Assembly (NCBI GenBank): GCA_035291645.1
Contig: DATDRQ010000302.1
Coordinates: forward strand, 1 to 11,578
DNA length: 11,578 nucleotides
From: DATDRQ01 sp035291645
Lineage (GTDB): Bacteria; Chloroflexota; Anaerolineae; Anaerolineales; UBA4823
Reading direction: 5' to 3'
The translations under genes and the position numbers were made by a program. Shown one piece after another: positions 5,985-11,578 of this stretch; position 1 is the stretch's first letter, and each line of letters opens with the position of its first letter. Under the pieces are notes generated by a model. The model worked only from the letters and a program-made list of their open reading frames with translations, was not told the DNA's origin and did not search any database.

Positions 5985-6884
5985 ATGCAGCCGAAACCCG
6001 TGATTGGATATATTGGCCTTGGTTTAATGGGAAGATCTATCGCCCGTAATATTCTTAAAGCGGGCTTCCCGGTCATAGTACATAACCGCAGCCGGCAGGC
6101 AGTGGATGAACTCGCCGGGGAGGGAGCCATTCCGGCGGTCTCGCCTAAAGATGTCGCGGAAAAGGCGGATGTGGTCTTTACCAACCTGCCCGATTCACCT
6201 GACGTCGAGCAGGTCGTTCTCGGACTGGGCGGGATCATCGAAGCTGCCCGGGAAGGCTTGATATTCGTGGATAACTCGACCATTAAACCTGCCACGGCGC
6301 GCCACATTGCGGAAATCCTTGGGGAAAAGGGAGTGCAATGCCTGGATGCGCCGGTCAGCGGGGGCGATATTGGCGCCCGCCAGGCTACCCTGGCGATCAT
6401 GGTCGGCGGGCCTGCCGGCGCCTTCGAGCGCGTGCGCCCGGTTTTCGAGGCCATGGGAAAGACCATCACGCACGTGGGTGAATCTGGGGCAGGCCAGATC
6501 GCCAAAGCCGCCAACCAGATCATGGTCGCCGCCCAGATGGTGGCGCTGGGGGAGCTGCTGATCTTCTCCCGCAAGGCTGGCGCCGATCCTCAGAAGGTGG
6601 TGGAAGCCATCCGGGGCGGGGCCGCCCAGTGTTGGACACTCGATGTAAAACCGCCACGCCTGTTCGAGGGGAACCGGGCTCCGGGTTTCAAAGCATATAT
6701 GCAGGCGAAAGATATGAACATCGTCCTCGAGACAGCCCGCCAATATGGCATCCCGCTGCCCTCGTCGGCGCTCCACAGCCAGCTATTCAACGCCATGCTG
6801 GAGATGGGTATGGGAGAGCTGGATAACTCCGCCGTGATCGGCGTGATCGAAAAATTGGCGGGTACCACGCTCCTGGAAACTTGA
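5985..6884 (+). CDS. NAD(P)-dependent beta-hydroxyacid dehydrogenase (3-hydroxyisobutyrate dehydrogenase / tartronate semialdehyde reductase family)
   Basis: This 299-aa cytoplasmic oxidoreductase interconverts beta-hydroxyacids and their semialdehydes. The Rossmann motif IGYIGLGLMG lies at residues 7-16. The second strand ends in VHNRSR (32-37), where Arg after Asn and no terminal Asp suggest NADP over NAD. The substrate motif DAPVSGGDIGA is at 121-131. The catalytic lysine is Lys174 in GAGQIAKAANQIM, and the KDMN motif (Lys242) that closes the site is at 242-245. Length is as expected for the family. Which substrate is used (3-hydroxyisobutyrate, tartronate semialdehyde, succinic semialdehyde or another) cannot be decided. 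The start ATG has AGGAGGAG at 5975-5982. The gene is divergent from purA and no clear promoter of its own was found. Confidence 0.9.
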   Translation: MQPKPVIGYIGLGLMGRSIARNILKAGFPVIVHNRSRQAVDELAGEGAIPAVSPKDVAEKADVVFTNLPDSPDVEQVVLGLGGIIEAAREGLIFVDNSTIKPATARHIAEILGEKGVQCLDAPVSGGDIGARQATLAIMVGGPAGAFERVRPVFEAMGKTITHVGESGAGQIAKAANQIMVAAQMVALGELLIFSRKAGADPQKVVEAIRGGAAQCWTLDVKPPRLFEGNRAPGFKAYMQAKDMNIVLETARQYGIPLPSSALHSQLFNAMLEMGMGELDNSAVIGVIEKLAGTTLLET

Positions 6885-6909
6885 CAGCCTCAGATATGTG
6901 CGCTACTAT
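6881..6909 (+). promoter_or_regulatory. Sigma-70-type promoter overlapping a stop codon
   Basis: A perfect TTGACA (6881-6886) and TACTAT (6904-6909) are separated by 17 nt. The -35 box contains the TGA stop of the preceding dehydrogenase gene. The predicted start near 6916 gives a leader of about 45 nt to the next gene. Confidence 0.65.
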
Positions 6910-6961
6910 CGGATTATCCAGCCTGTATTTACCATCGTTCGATTATAGGAGGTTTCTAACC

Positions 6962-7582
6962 ATGAAAGAAAATTTATCCTGGCGTACCCTGCTAATCGTG
7001 GGGATCAGTGCGGTCTTGCTGCTCACCGCCGCAGCCCCATACCCTGGCCGGCCAGGAGGCGCGAGCATCGTGGGGAAATCGGATCTGGTCCGCCTCACCG
7101 TCGATAACCGCACCAATGGAACGATTTATGTCACCCTCGAGGGACTGGCTTTCTACTATATGGTCATTGGCCCCGGAGACATCGAGGAGTTTACGGTCCT
7201 GCGCGGCACGTATGACCAGTGGGTCACCGCCTGCGCCGACACCGCCAAGGAGGAGGACGTCGAAATAACGAAGACAACCCGGATGATCATGCCGATCTGC
7301 GGCGCCAACGCCAACCAGGCGGAGAGGTCCGGCTCGGCGATCGATCTTTCGGATTTGATCAAGATCGTCGATATAACCATCGAAAACGACTCAGGCACCA
7401 ATCTATTGGCGATCCTGACCGGACCGGCTACGTACGTCTTCACCTTCAAAAAAGGGGAGGAGAAGGATTACACGGTCGCCCGGGGATCCTACTCAGTGCA
7501 GTATTATGCGTGCGGAAGATCGGCGACACGCAGCTTCCACGCCGATAAGGGGAAAGTCCTGGAACTAAAGTGCCCGCGCTAG
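6962..7582 (+). CDS. Secreted protein of unknown function with a tandemly duplicated domain
   Basis: I do not recognise a named family for this 206-aa protein. It has an N-terminal export signal or anchor: a basic start, then a hydrophobic stretch at residues 9-25 ending in TAAAPYPG. The rest consists of two similar beta-rich units, residues 43-114 and 135-204. Each has the order VxxTVDN/ITIEND, Thr/Asn-Gly turn, LTG/LEG-like strand, a G-D/G-E turn, (F/Y)TVxRGxY (78-84 and 170-177), a Cys at 91 or 184 and a final Cys at 113 or 204. Each unit could thus hold one internal disulfide. The start ATG at 6962 has AGGAGG 9 nt upstream; an in-frame codon at 6881 would overlap the promoter. It has its own promoter and is followed by the thrS leader. 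Role unknown, probably extracytoplasmic. Confidence 0.8.
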   Translation: MKENLSWRTLLIVGISAVLLLTAAAPYPGRPGGASIVGKSDLVRLTVDNRTNGTIYVTLEGLAFYYMVIGPGDIEEFTVLRGTYDQWVTACADTAKEEDVEITKTTRMIMPICGANANQAERSGSAIDLSDLIKIVDITIENDSGTNLLAILTGPATYVFTFKKGEEKDYTVARGSYSVQYYACGRSATRSFHADKGKVLELKCPR

Positions 7583-7594
7583 CTGGATTGGGCA

Positions 7595-7622
7595 TTGTAA
7601 GACCTGTTTGAGATGGTATAAT
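7595..7622 (+). promoter_or_regulatory. Promoter of the thrS T-box leader
   Basis: TTGTAA (7595-7600), a 16-nt spacer and a perfect TATAAT (7617-7622) lie directly before the T-box region. The predicted start is near 7629, giving a leader of about 280 nt before thrS, typical of T-box genes. Confidence 0.7.
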
Positions 7623-7628
7623 TCGCCA

Positions 7629-7888
7629 AATTCAGATCCAAAGGCGAAGACCGGGAAGAGTATCCGGAAACCGCCCCGCCAGGGAGAGGAGATCGACGAC
7701 TGGAAGTCTCCTCCGGGGATGAACCGGGGAAAACCACCCGTGAGCCTGACCCTGAACGGGAAACCCTCGCGACCAAGTAAGGGAAACGTTTGACCTCGTT
7801 ACCGGTCACAGAGATAGGCCTGACCAGGCCTAATCTGGGTGGAACCGCGTGAGAGCGCCTCTCGCCCCAGTTGGGGCGAGAGGTTTTT
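7629..7888 (+). promoter_or_regulatory. T-box riboswitch, threonine-specific (ACC specifier)
   Basis: This leader senses uncharged tRNA-Thr and controls thrS by transcription attenuation. Stem I has the AGTA loop-E-like element at 7659-7662, paired CCGG segments at 7664-7667 and 7713-7716, and an apical hairpin (GAGGAGA 7686-7692 with TCTCCTC 7707-7713). The specifier position on the 3' side reads GAACC with ACC at 7723-7725, a Thr codon matching the downstream gene. Stem III is TAGGCCT/AGGCCTA (7815-7832). The conserved T-box TGGGTGGAACCGCG lies at 7836-7849. Its GCG can pair with CGC at 7856-7858 to form the antiterminator with the UGGAACC bulge, competing with the terminator at 7858-7883. 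The exact base of stem I is uncertain. Confidence 0.93.
7858..7888 (+). terminator. T-box regulated intrinsic terminator
   Basis: A perfect 11-bp stem (CCTCTCGCCCC 7858-7868 with GGGGCGAGAGG 7873-7883) and AGTT loop are followed by TTTTT (7884-7888). The 5' arm overlaps the antiterminator, so uncharged tRNA-Thr binding would prevent its formation. Confidence 0.93.
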
Positions 7889-7907
7889 AATTTTTGAGGA
7901 GACGGAC

Positions 7908-9704
7908 ATGGCTGAGAAGAAGCAAGAAAAATACGCCGAGAGCGACCTGTACCGGGTCCGCCATTCCACGGCGCATGTGATGGCGCAGGCGGTCATGGAG
8001 ATGTTCCCGGAGGCCAAGATTGCTATAGGACCGCCGATCGAGGATGGGTTCTACTATGATTTTGACCTGCCGCGTTCGCTCACTCCAGAAGACCTGGAAG
8101 TTTTCGAAAAGCGCATGCGGGAGATCATTTCGGGCGATTATTCGTTCGAAAAGAAGGTCATCTCGGCTGGAGAGGCGCGCCAGATCTTCGCCGACCAGCC
8201 CTACAAGCTGGAACTGATCGATGGGCTCGAGAAGGGCGGCCTGGACGAATATGGCGAGCCGCTCGCCGAGAAGCCGGAAATCTCGATCTACTCCCAGGAT
8301 ACCTTCGTCGATTTATGCCGCGGCCCGCACGTTCACAACACCGGGGAGATCAACCCCGCGGCGGTCAAATTGATGAACGTGGCCGGGGCGTACTGGCGCG
8401 GGGATGAGAAAAAACCCATGCTCCAGCGCATCTACGGCACAGCCTGGCGATCTTCTCAAGAGCTGGAGGAATACCTGTGGCGGCTGGAAGAGGCCAGGAA
8501 GCGCGACCACCGCAAGCTGGGCAGGGAGCTGGGCCTGTTCTACTTCTCGGAAGATGTCGGCCCAGGGCTGCCTCTCTTCACGCCGAAAGGGGAGATACTC
8601 CGCCACCTTATGGAGGGGTATGTGCGCGAGGTGCAGACCCGCTTTGGTTACCAGCACGTCTGGACCGGACACCTGGTGAAGGAGGACTTATATAGACGCT
8701 CAGGTCATTATGAGAACTACCGGGATGCGATGTTCCCGCCCATGGTCGATGAGAATATCATTTTCCGGCTCAAGCCGATGAACTGCCCGAGCCACATGAC
8801 GCTCTACAAAGAGATGGGCCTGCACTCTTACCGGGAGCTGCCCCTGCGCTTCTCCGAGTTTGCCACGCTGTACCGCTACGAGAAGACGGGCGAGCTGACC
8901 GGGTTGACGCGTGTGCGCGCCTTGACGCAGGACGATTGCCATATCTTCTGCACCGAGGAGCAGGTCGGCAGTGAGTTCTCCCTGGCGCTTCACCTGATCC
9001 AGGAGGTCTTGCAGCGCTACCAGTTCTCCGATTACCAGGTACGCTTATCCCTGCGCGGCGAGGGCGGTAAATACGTGCACGATGACGAGAAGTGGTCGAA
9101 AGCCGAGGCGGCTTTGCGGGTTGCCCTGGAAGCCAGCGGGTTGGATTACTTCGAGGCGACCGGAGAGGCGGCTTTCTACGGTCCGAAGGCCGACTTCCTG
9201 GCGAGGGATGTACTCGGGCGAGAGTGGCAGTTGTCGACCATCCAGGTGGATTTCATCCAGCCCTCCCGGCTCGGTCTGACTTATATCGGAGAGGATGGGA
9301 CGGAGCACACGCCGGTGGTCCTGCACCGTGCGGTGACAGGGTCTACTGAACGCTTCCTGGGGGTAGTGATCGAGCATTTCGCCGGGGCTTTTCCGGTCTG
9401 GCTGGCGCCCACGCAGGCGATGCTGATCCCGATCGCCGACCGGCACCTGGCATATGCCAACCAGGTGGCGGAGGTATTACGCCTGGAAGGCCTGCGGGTC
9501 GAAGTCGATGACCGCGGGGAGCGGATGAACGCCAAGATCCGCGACGCCCAGAACCAGAAGATCCCTTACATGCTGGTGATCGGGGATCGTGAAGCAGAAC
9601 AGGGCACGGTTTCGGTGCGCCTGCGAACCGAGGAGAACCTGGGAGCGATGGAGTTGCAGCTCTTCATCGAACGGGCGCATGAGGAAATCCGCGCAGGGGT
9701 TTAA
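7908..9704 (+). CDS. thrS: Threonyl-tRNA synthetase lacking the TGS domain
   Basis: ThrRS charges tRNA-Thr with threonine and edits mis-attached serine. The 598-aa protein begins directly at the N2 editing domain: His19 and His23 in HSTAHV, Cys137 and His141 in CRGPH. The class II catalytic core follows with zinc ligands Cys293 (MNCPSH), His345 (DDCHIF) and His473 (VLHRA), motif 2 around RYEKTGELTGLTRVR (323-337) and motif 3 TGSTERF (477-483). The anticodon-binding domain spans about 500-590. The N-terminal TGS/ubiquitin-like domain (about 60 aa in E. coli) is absent. ATG at 7908 has GAGGAGA at 7896-7902; an earlier in-frame GTG at 7839 lies inside the T-box motif and is not a start. Expression is controlled by the threonine T-box upstream. 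Confidence 0.97.
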   Translation: MAEKKQEKYAESDLYRVRHSTAHVMAQAVMEMFPEAKIAIGPPIEDGFYYDFDLPRSLTPEDLEVFEKRMREIISGDYSFEKKVISAGEARQIFADQPYKLELIDGLEKGGLDEYGEPLAEKPEISIYSQDTFVDLCRGPHVHNTGEINPAAVKLMNVAGAYWRGDEKKPMLQRIYGTAWRSSQELEEYLWRLEEARKRDHRKLGRELGLFYFSEDVGPGLPLFTPKGEILRHLMEGYVREVQTRFGYQHVWTGHLVKEDLYRRSGHYENYRDAMFPPMVDENIIFRLKPMNCPSHMTLYKEMGLHSYRELPLRFSEFATLYRYEKTGELTGLTRVRALTQDDCHIFCTEEQVGSEFSLALHLIQEVLQRYQFSDYQVRLSLRGEGGKYVHDDEKWSKAEAALRVALEASGLDYFEATGEAAFYGPKADFLARDVLGREWQLSTIQVDFIQPSRLGLTYIGEDGTEHTPVVLHRAVTGSTERFLGVVIEHFAGAFPVWLAPTQAMLIPIADRHLAYANQVAEVLRLEGLRVEVDDRGERMNAKIRDAQNQKIPYMLVIGDREAEQGTVSVRLRTEENLGAMELQLFIERAHEEIRAGV

Positions 9705-9748
9705 AACTAATCGCTAAGCGGATTCTAGGAAATATATTGCCAGTATGT

Positions 9749-9759
9749 TACAAATTGTA
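9749..9759. promoter_or_regulatory. Candidate operator upstream of the exported-protein promoter
   Basis: TACAA-A-TTGTA is a perfect inverted repeat, overlapping the 8-bp palindrome TTGTACAA (9755-9762). It ends 8 nt upstream of the -35 box at 9771. The -10 box region repeats the half-site as GTACAAT (9793-9799). AT-rich context makes chance similarity possible. Confidence 0.3.
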
Positions 9760-9770
9760 CAAAGTGATTA

Positions 9771-9799
9771 TTGACTCTCTAATATTACGAGCGTACAAT
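9771..9799 (+). promoter_or_regulatory. Sigma-70-type promoter of the exported-protein pair
   Basis: TTGACT (9771-9776) and TACAAT (9794-9799) are separated by an optimal 17 nt. The predicted start near 9806 gives a leader of about 90 nt before the gene at 9898. It makes the two exported genes independent of thrS. Confidence 0.7.
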
Positions 9800-9897
9800 G
9801 TTAATGCAAGATTAAGAAGTTCCATCCAGGTTAATCTGAAGGAAGGGGGAAGTGGCTGTTTGGGCTTCACGAGCCGGGTCGTTGCGAGGGGGTGACT

Positions 9898-10737
9898 ATG
9901 TTGCTTATATTCCAAAGGCAGAAGAAAATGAAGCACATACAGTGGGTATTACCTATTGTTGCCTTGCTAGGGCTGGCTATGATCCTGGGAGAGGATATCA
10001 CTGCAGCCCGCGCCGAGGTATCTAAGCCGCCCCAGCAAGTGATTGACCAGATCGATCCCGACAATTACGATACGCAATGGGCGTGGCAATACTTTGTGGT
10101 AGTGGAAAAGTCCACCAAGACATGGAAAGACGAACAGACTGGCCTGATGATTGAGGAATATTACGAACGGCGACGAAGTCCCGATTGGTGGCCAGTCAGC
10201 AATGAAACCCTAACGCTCTGCCAGGATCAGATCGATCAGACAGGTCAGCTGCTGTATGGTCAGATGGCCCCTGATCAGGCTGTTACCTGCGTATATGACG
10301 CCGACGAGGAGGTATATCGGAGCACCAAGGCCAAGATAAGCGAAACGGATTATGTGCAGCAGAAGCAATGGAACACTGCGCATAAGTATTGTGGTAATGA
10401 TGATTGCCTCGTTTGGGGCACATTCTACGCAATGTTCCGCGACCAGTTCCAATGGGTGCGCACAAACACGAAATGGACGATCAAGAACTGGTACCACAAG
10501 TGGGGCTGCAAATCGGAGTGCCTACGCTGTAATAACACCACATTTGTGTTGTATTACCAGGAAGGCCCCAAGCAACCGACTTGGAGTGGGAATACGTCAA
10601 TCATGCAAACGTACGCCTATAGCTTCAAAGAGGGCAAAGAATTCGGCGCTACTCAGGAAACCGCCAGGGTCGATGCATCCGCCTATTATAACGGGGTTTT
10701 CAAGAAAACCCTTACCACCGTGCAAGTGTGGGATTGA
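9898..10737 (+). CDS. Exported Cys- and Trp-rich protein of unknown function
   Basis: I do not recognise this 279-aa protein. A basic N-terminus (QRQKKMKH) is followed by a hydrophobic core at residues 16-30 and a plausible signal peptidase site after AARA (residue 39). The mature part is rich in Trp and Tyr and has seven cysteines (108, 131, 165, 170, 204, 208, 211). The last five fall in CGNDDC and CKSECLRC clusters, suggesting disulfides or a metal site. No membrane segment follows the signal. ATG at 9898 is preceded by GAGGGGGTGA, a good SD match; an alternative ATG at 9928 would give a more compact signal peptide. By eye the gene is lower in GC than thrS. It is followed after 13 nt by a lipoprotein gene and is likely co-transcribed with it. 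Confidence 0.75.
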   Translation: MLLIFQRQKKMKHIQWVLPIVALLGLAMILGEDITAARAEVSKPPQQVIDQIDPDNYDTQWAWQYFVVVEKSTKTWKDEQTGLMIEEYYERRRSPDWWPVSNETLTLCQDQIDQTGQLLYGQMAPDQAVTCVYDADEEVYRSTKAKISETDYVQQKQWNTAHKYCGNDDCLVWGTFYAMFRDQFQWVRTNTKWTIKNWYHKWGCKSECLRCNNTTFVLYYQEGPKQPTWSGNTSIMQTYAYSFKEGKEFGATQETARVDASAYYNGVFKKTLTTVQVWD

Positions 10738-10750
10738 AAGGTCAGGATCT

Positions 10751-11143
10751 ATGAAGATTTACCCTCTGTTCTTTTTCGTACTGGCCGTCCTGTTAGCATC
10801 CTGTCAGTCGGTATCGGTTGGTGCGCCGCTAACCACTTCGCCCGATTTTCCAGATAACGGCCCGTGTGACGAAACGGGGGCTGGCATAACCGTGTCGGCC
10901 ACGGATTCTCCCTCGGGGCAATGGATCATCTCATTATCCGGACTTGAGCCGGGGGAGCAGATCTCGGCCAGCTTCTACAGGCAGATCGGCGATGATGAAC
11001 ACGCCATCCGCTCTACACCGGTTGACCAGGTTGACAGCCAGGGGAACTTCTCCTGGGTCGAAGGCCAGCTGGAGCCTGGTGTCTGGGAGGCCAGGGTATA
11101 TTCGCTGGCCGGCGCCACCTGTCAAACCGTTAATGTGCCATAG
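10751..11143 (+). CDS. Small lipoprotein of unknown function
   Basis: This 130-aa protein has a clear lipoprotein signal: MKIYP, a hydrophobic core at residues 6-15 and the lipobox LLASC with Cys18. The mature part is a single beta-rich domain (about residues 45-128: GITVSATD, WIISLSGLEPGEQISASFY, GNFSWVEGQLEPGVWEARVY), reminiscent of small immunoglobulin-like beta sandwiches. Cys39 and Cys124 could form one disulfide joining the two ends. The start ATG at 10751 lies 13 nt after the upstream stop and has an AGGTCAGGA stretch before it. An open frame extends upstream to 10352, but it is only a shadow of the preceding gene. It is probably anchored at the outer face of the cytoplasmic membrane together with its exported neighbour. 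Confidence 0.75.
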   Translation: MKIYPLFFFVLAVLLASCQSVSVGAPLTTSPDFPDNGPCDETGAGITVSATDSPSGQWIISLSGLEPGEQISASFYRQIGDDEHAIRSTPVDQVDSQGNFSWVEGQLEPGVWEARVYSLAGATCQTVNVP

Positions 11144-11236
11144 AAAATCTATTCCATATATTGTCACAGTTGAGGAGTTGGTCTGATCCGTTTCTGTCCG
11201 TGGTAGGCATTGATTATAAAGCACCGGCTTGTTCTC

Positions 11237-11274
11237 AGGGAAAGTTCGCCATACAAGGCGGGCTTTCTCTTCTT
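11237..11274 (+). terminator. Intrinsic terminator before infC
   Basis: A 14-bp stem with a few G-U pairs (11237-11250 with 11257-11270) and loop ATACAA is followed by a pyrimidine-rich TCTT stretch. It lies about 95 nt after the lipoprotein stop and separates that transcription unit from infC. The T-run is interrupted, so efficiency is uncertain. Confidence 0.65.
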
Positions 11275-11340
11275 GGTTACACCCAATTTGCTCCTATATC
11301 CATTCAACGGGGAATAACCAAATGCATGAAACAGTCTTTG

Positions 11341-11370
11341 TTGACGATTCTGCTGTTTTTATGGTATTAT
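11341..11370 (+). promoter_or_regulatory. Promoter of infC
   Basis: TTGACG (11341-11346) and TATTAT (11365-11370) with an 18-nt spacer lie after the terminator. The predicted start near 11377 gives a leader of about 58 nt. The leader can form a small hairpin from GGTC/GACC and AGC/GCT (11376-11400). The rest of the 11144-11434 intergenic stretch shows no gene. Confidence 0.6.
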
Positions 11371-11434
11371 CCCCTGGTCTGAGCAAAGGCTTGGCTGACC
11401 TCTTCATATTGATATCGAAGAAAAGGAGTGTAAT

Positions 11435-11578
11435 ATTAGCGCGACAACATACCGTGTAAATGAGACTATTCGCGTTCCACAAGTTCGCCTGATCGGGCCG
11501 AACGGGGAGAATATCGGCGTCGTTACAACCCAGGAAGCCTTGAGAATAGCCAGGGATGCAGAGCTGGACCTGGTCGAG
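11435..11578 (+). CDS. infC: Translation initiation factor IF-3, N-terminal part, AUU start
   Basis: IF-3 binds the 30S subunit, prevents premature 50S joining and checks the start codon and initiator tRNA. The 48 codons before the window edge read TTYRVNETIRVPQVRLIGPN, then GENIGVVTTQEALRIARDAELDLVE. This is the conserved N-terminal domain start of IF-3. Upstream of it the frame is closed by TGA at 11396-11398, and no ATG, GTG or TTG lies between. The only start with a ribosome site is ATT at 11435, with AAGGAG at 11423-11428, 6 nt spacing. An AUU start is known for E. coli infC, where IF-3 represses its own synthesis by rejecting the non-canonical codon; the same autoregulation is inferred here. 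rpmI and rplT usually follow but lie outside the window. Confidence 0.93.
   Translation, partial: MSATTYRVNETIRVPQVRLIGPNGENIGVVTTQEALRIARDAELDLVE

Noticed and set aside
7571..7594. Hairpin TGCCC/GGGCA after the duplicated-domain gene as a terminator
   Set aside because: Only 5 bp with a 14-nt loop and no T-run, and it overlaps the T-box promoter -35 region.
7839..7907. Upstream in-frame GTG start extending thrS by 23 residues
   Set aside because: The GTG lies within the conserved T-box motif, and the extension would be read through the terminator; ATG at 7908 has a good SD.
10352..10750. Long plus-strand frame running into the lipoprotein from 10352
   Set aside because: It overlaps the exported-protein gene in another frame, and the lipoprotein signal starts at 10751 with its own SD.

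Overview
The window reads as an ordinary-looking chromosomal segment of a moderately high-GC bacterium, most likely a member of the Chloroflexota (Anaerolineae-like). This is an inference from the look of several proteins: the STAS protein with a characteristic insertion, a DUF3467 protein next to a translin-like start, a lipoprotein with a Thr/Pro linker and a concanavalin-like domain, and a ThrRS without a TGS domain. I saw no mobile element, CRISPR array, rRNA or tRNA.

Left part (1-5806, all on the minus strand). Read in the direction of transcription, a cluster starts with purA (adenylosuccinate synthetase). It continues with an SDR-type L-threonine 3-dehydrogenase-like protein (35 nt gap), a secreted lipoprotein (4-nt ATGA overlap) and a solitary DNA methyltransferase (1 nt gap). 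These four look like one operon driven by a sigma-70-type promoter at 5868-5896. Further downstream on the same strand are separately spaced genes: a STAS-domain anti-sigma-factor antagonist, the single-strand binding protein ssb, and a DUF3467 protein closely followed by the start of a translin-like gene that leaves the window.

Middle part (5870-7582). A divergent intergenic region of about 180 bp separates purA from a plus-strand NAD(P)-dependent beta-hydroxyacid dehydrogenase. A consensus promoter overlaps the stop codon of that gene and drives a small secreted protein built from two copies of the same domain.

Right part (7583-11578, plus strand). A complete T-box riboswitch (promoter, stem I with an ACC threonine specifier, stem III, T-box motif, antiterminator and terminator) controls thrS. 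thrS is followed by two exported proteins of unknown function with their own strong promoter: a Cys/Trp-rich protein and a small lipoprotein. A strong terminator, a new promoter and the 5' end of infC come next. infC starts with the rare codon AUU. The usual thrS-infC neighbourhood is therefore interrupted by a secreted-protein cassette that looks lower in GC than its flanks.

No clearly new multi-gene defence or mobile system is evident. The points most worth following up are the AUU-initiated infC, the threonine T-box, the exported cassette between thrS and infC, the duplicated-domain secreted protein, and the palindromes at the purA and ssb promoters.
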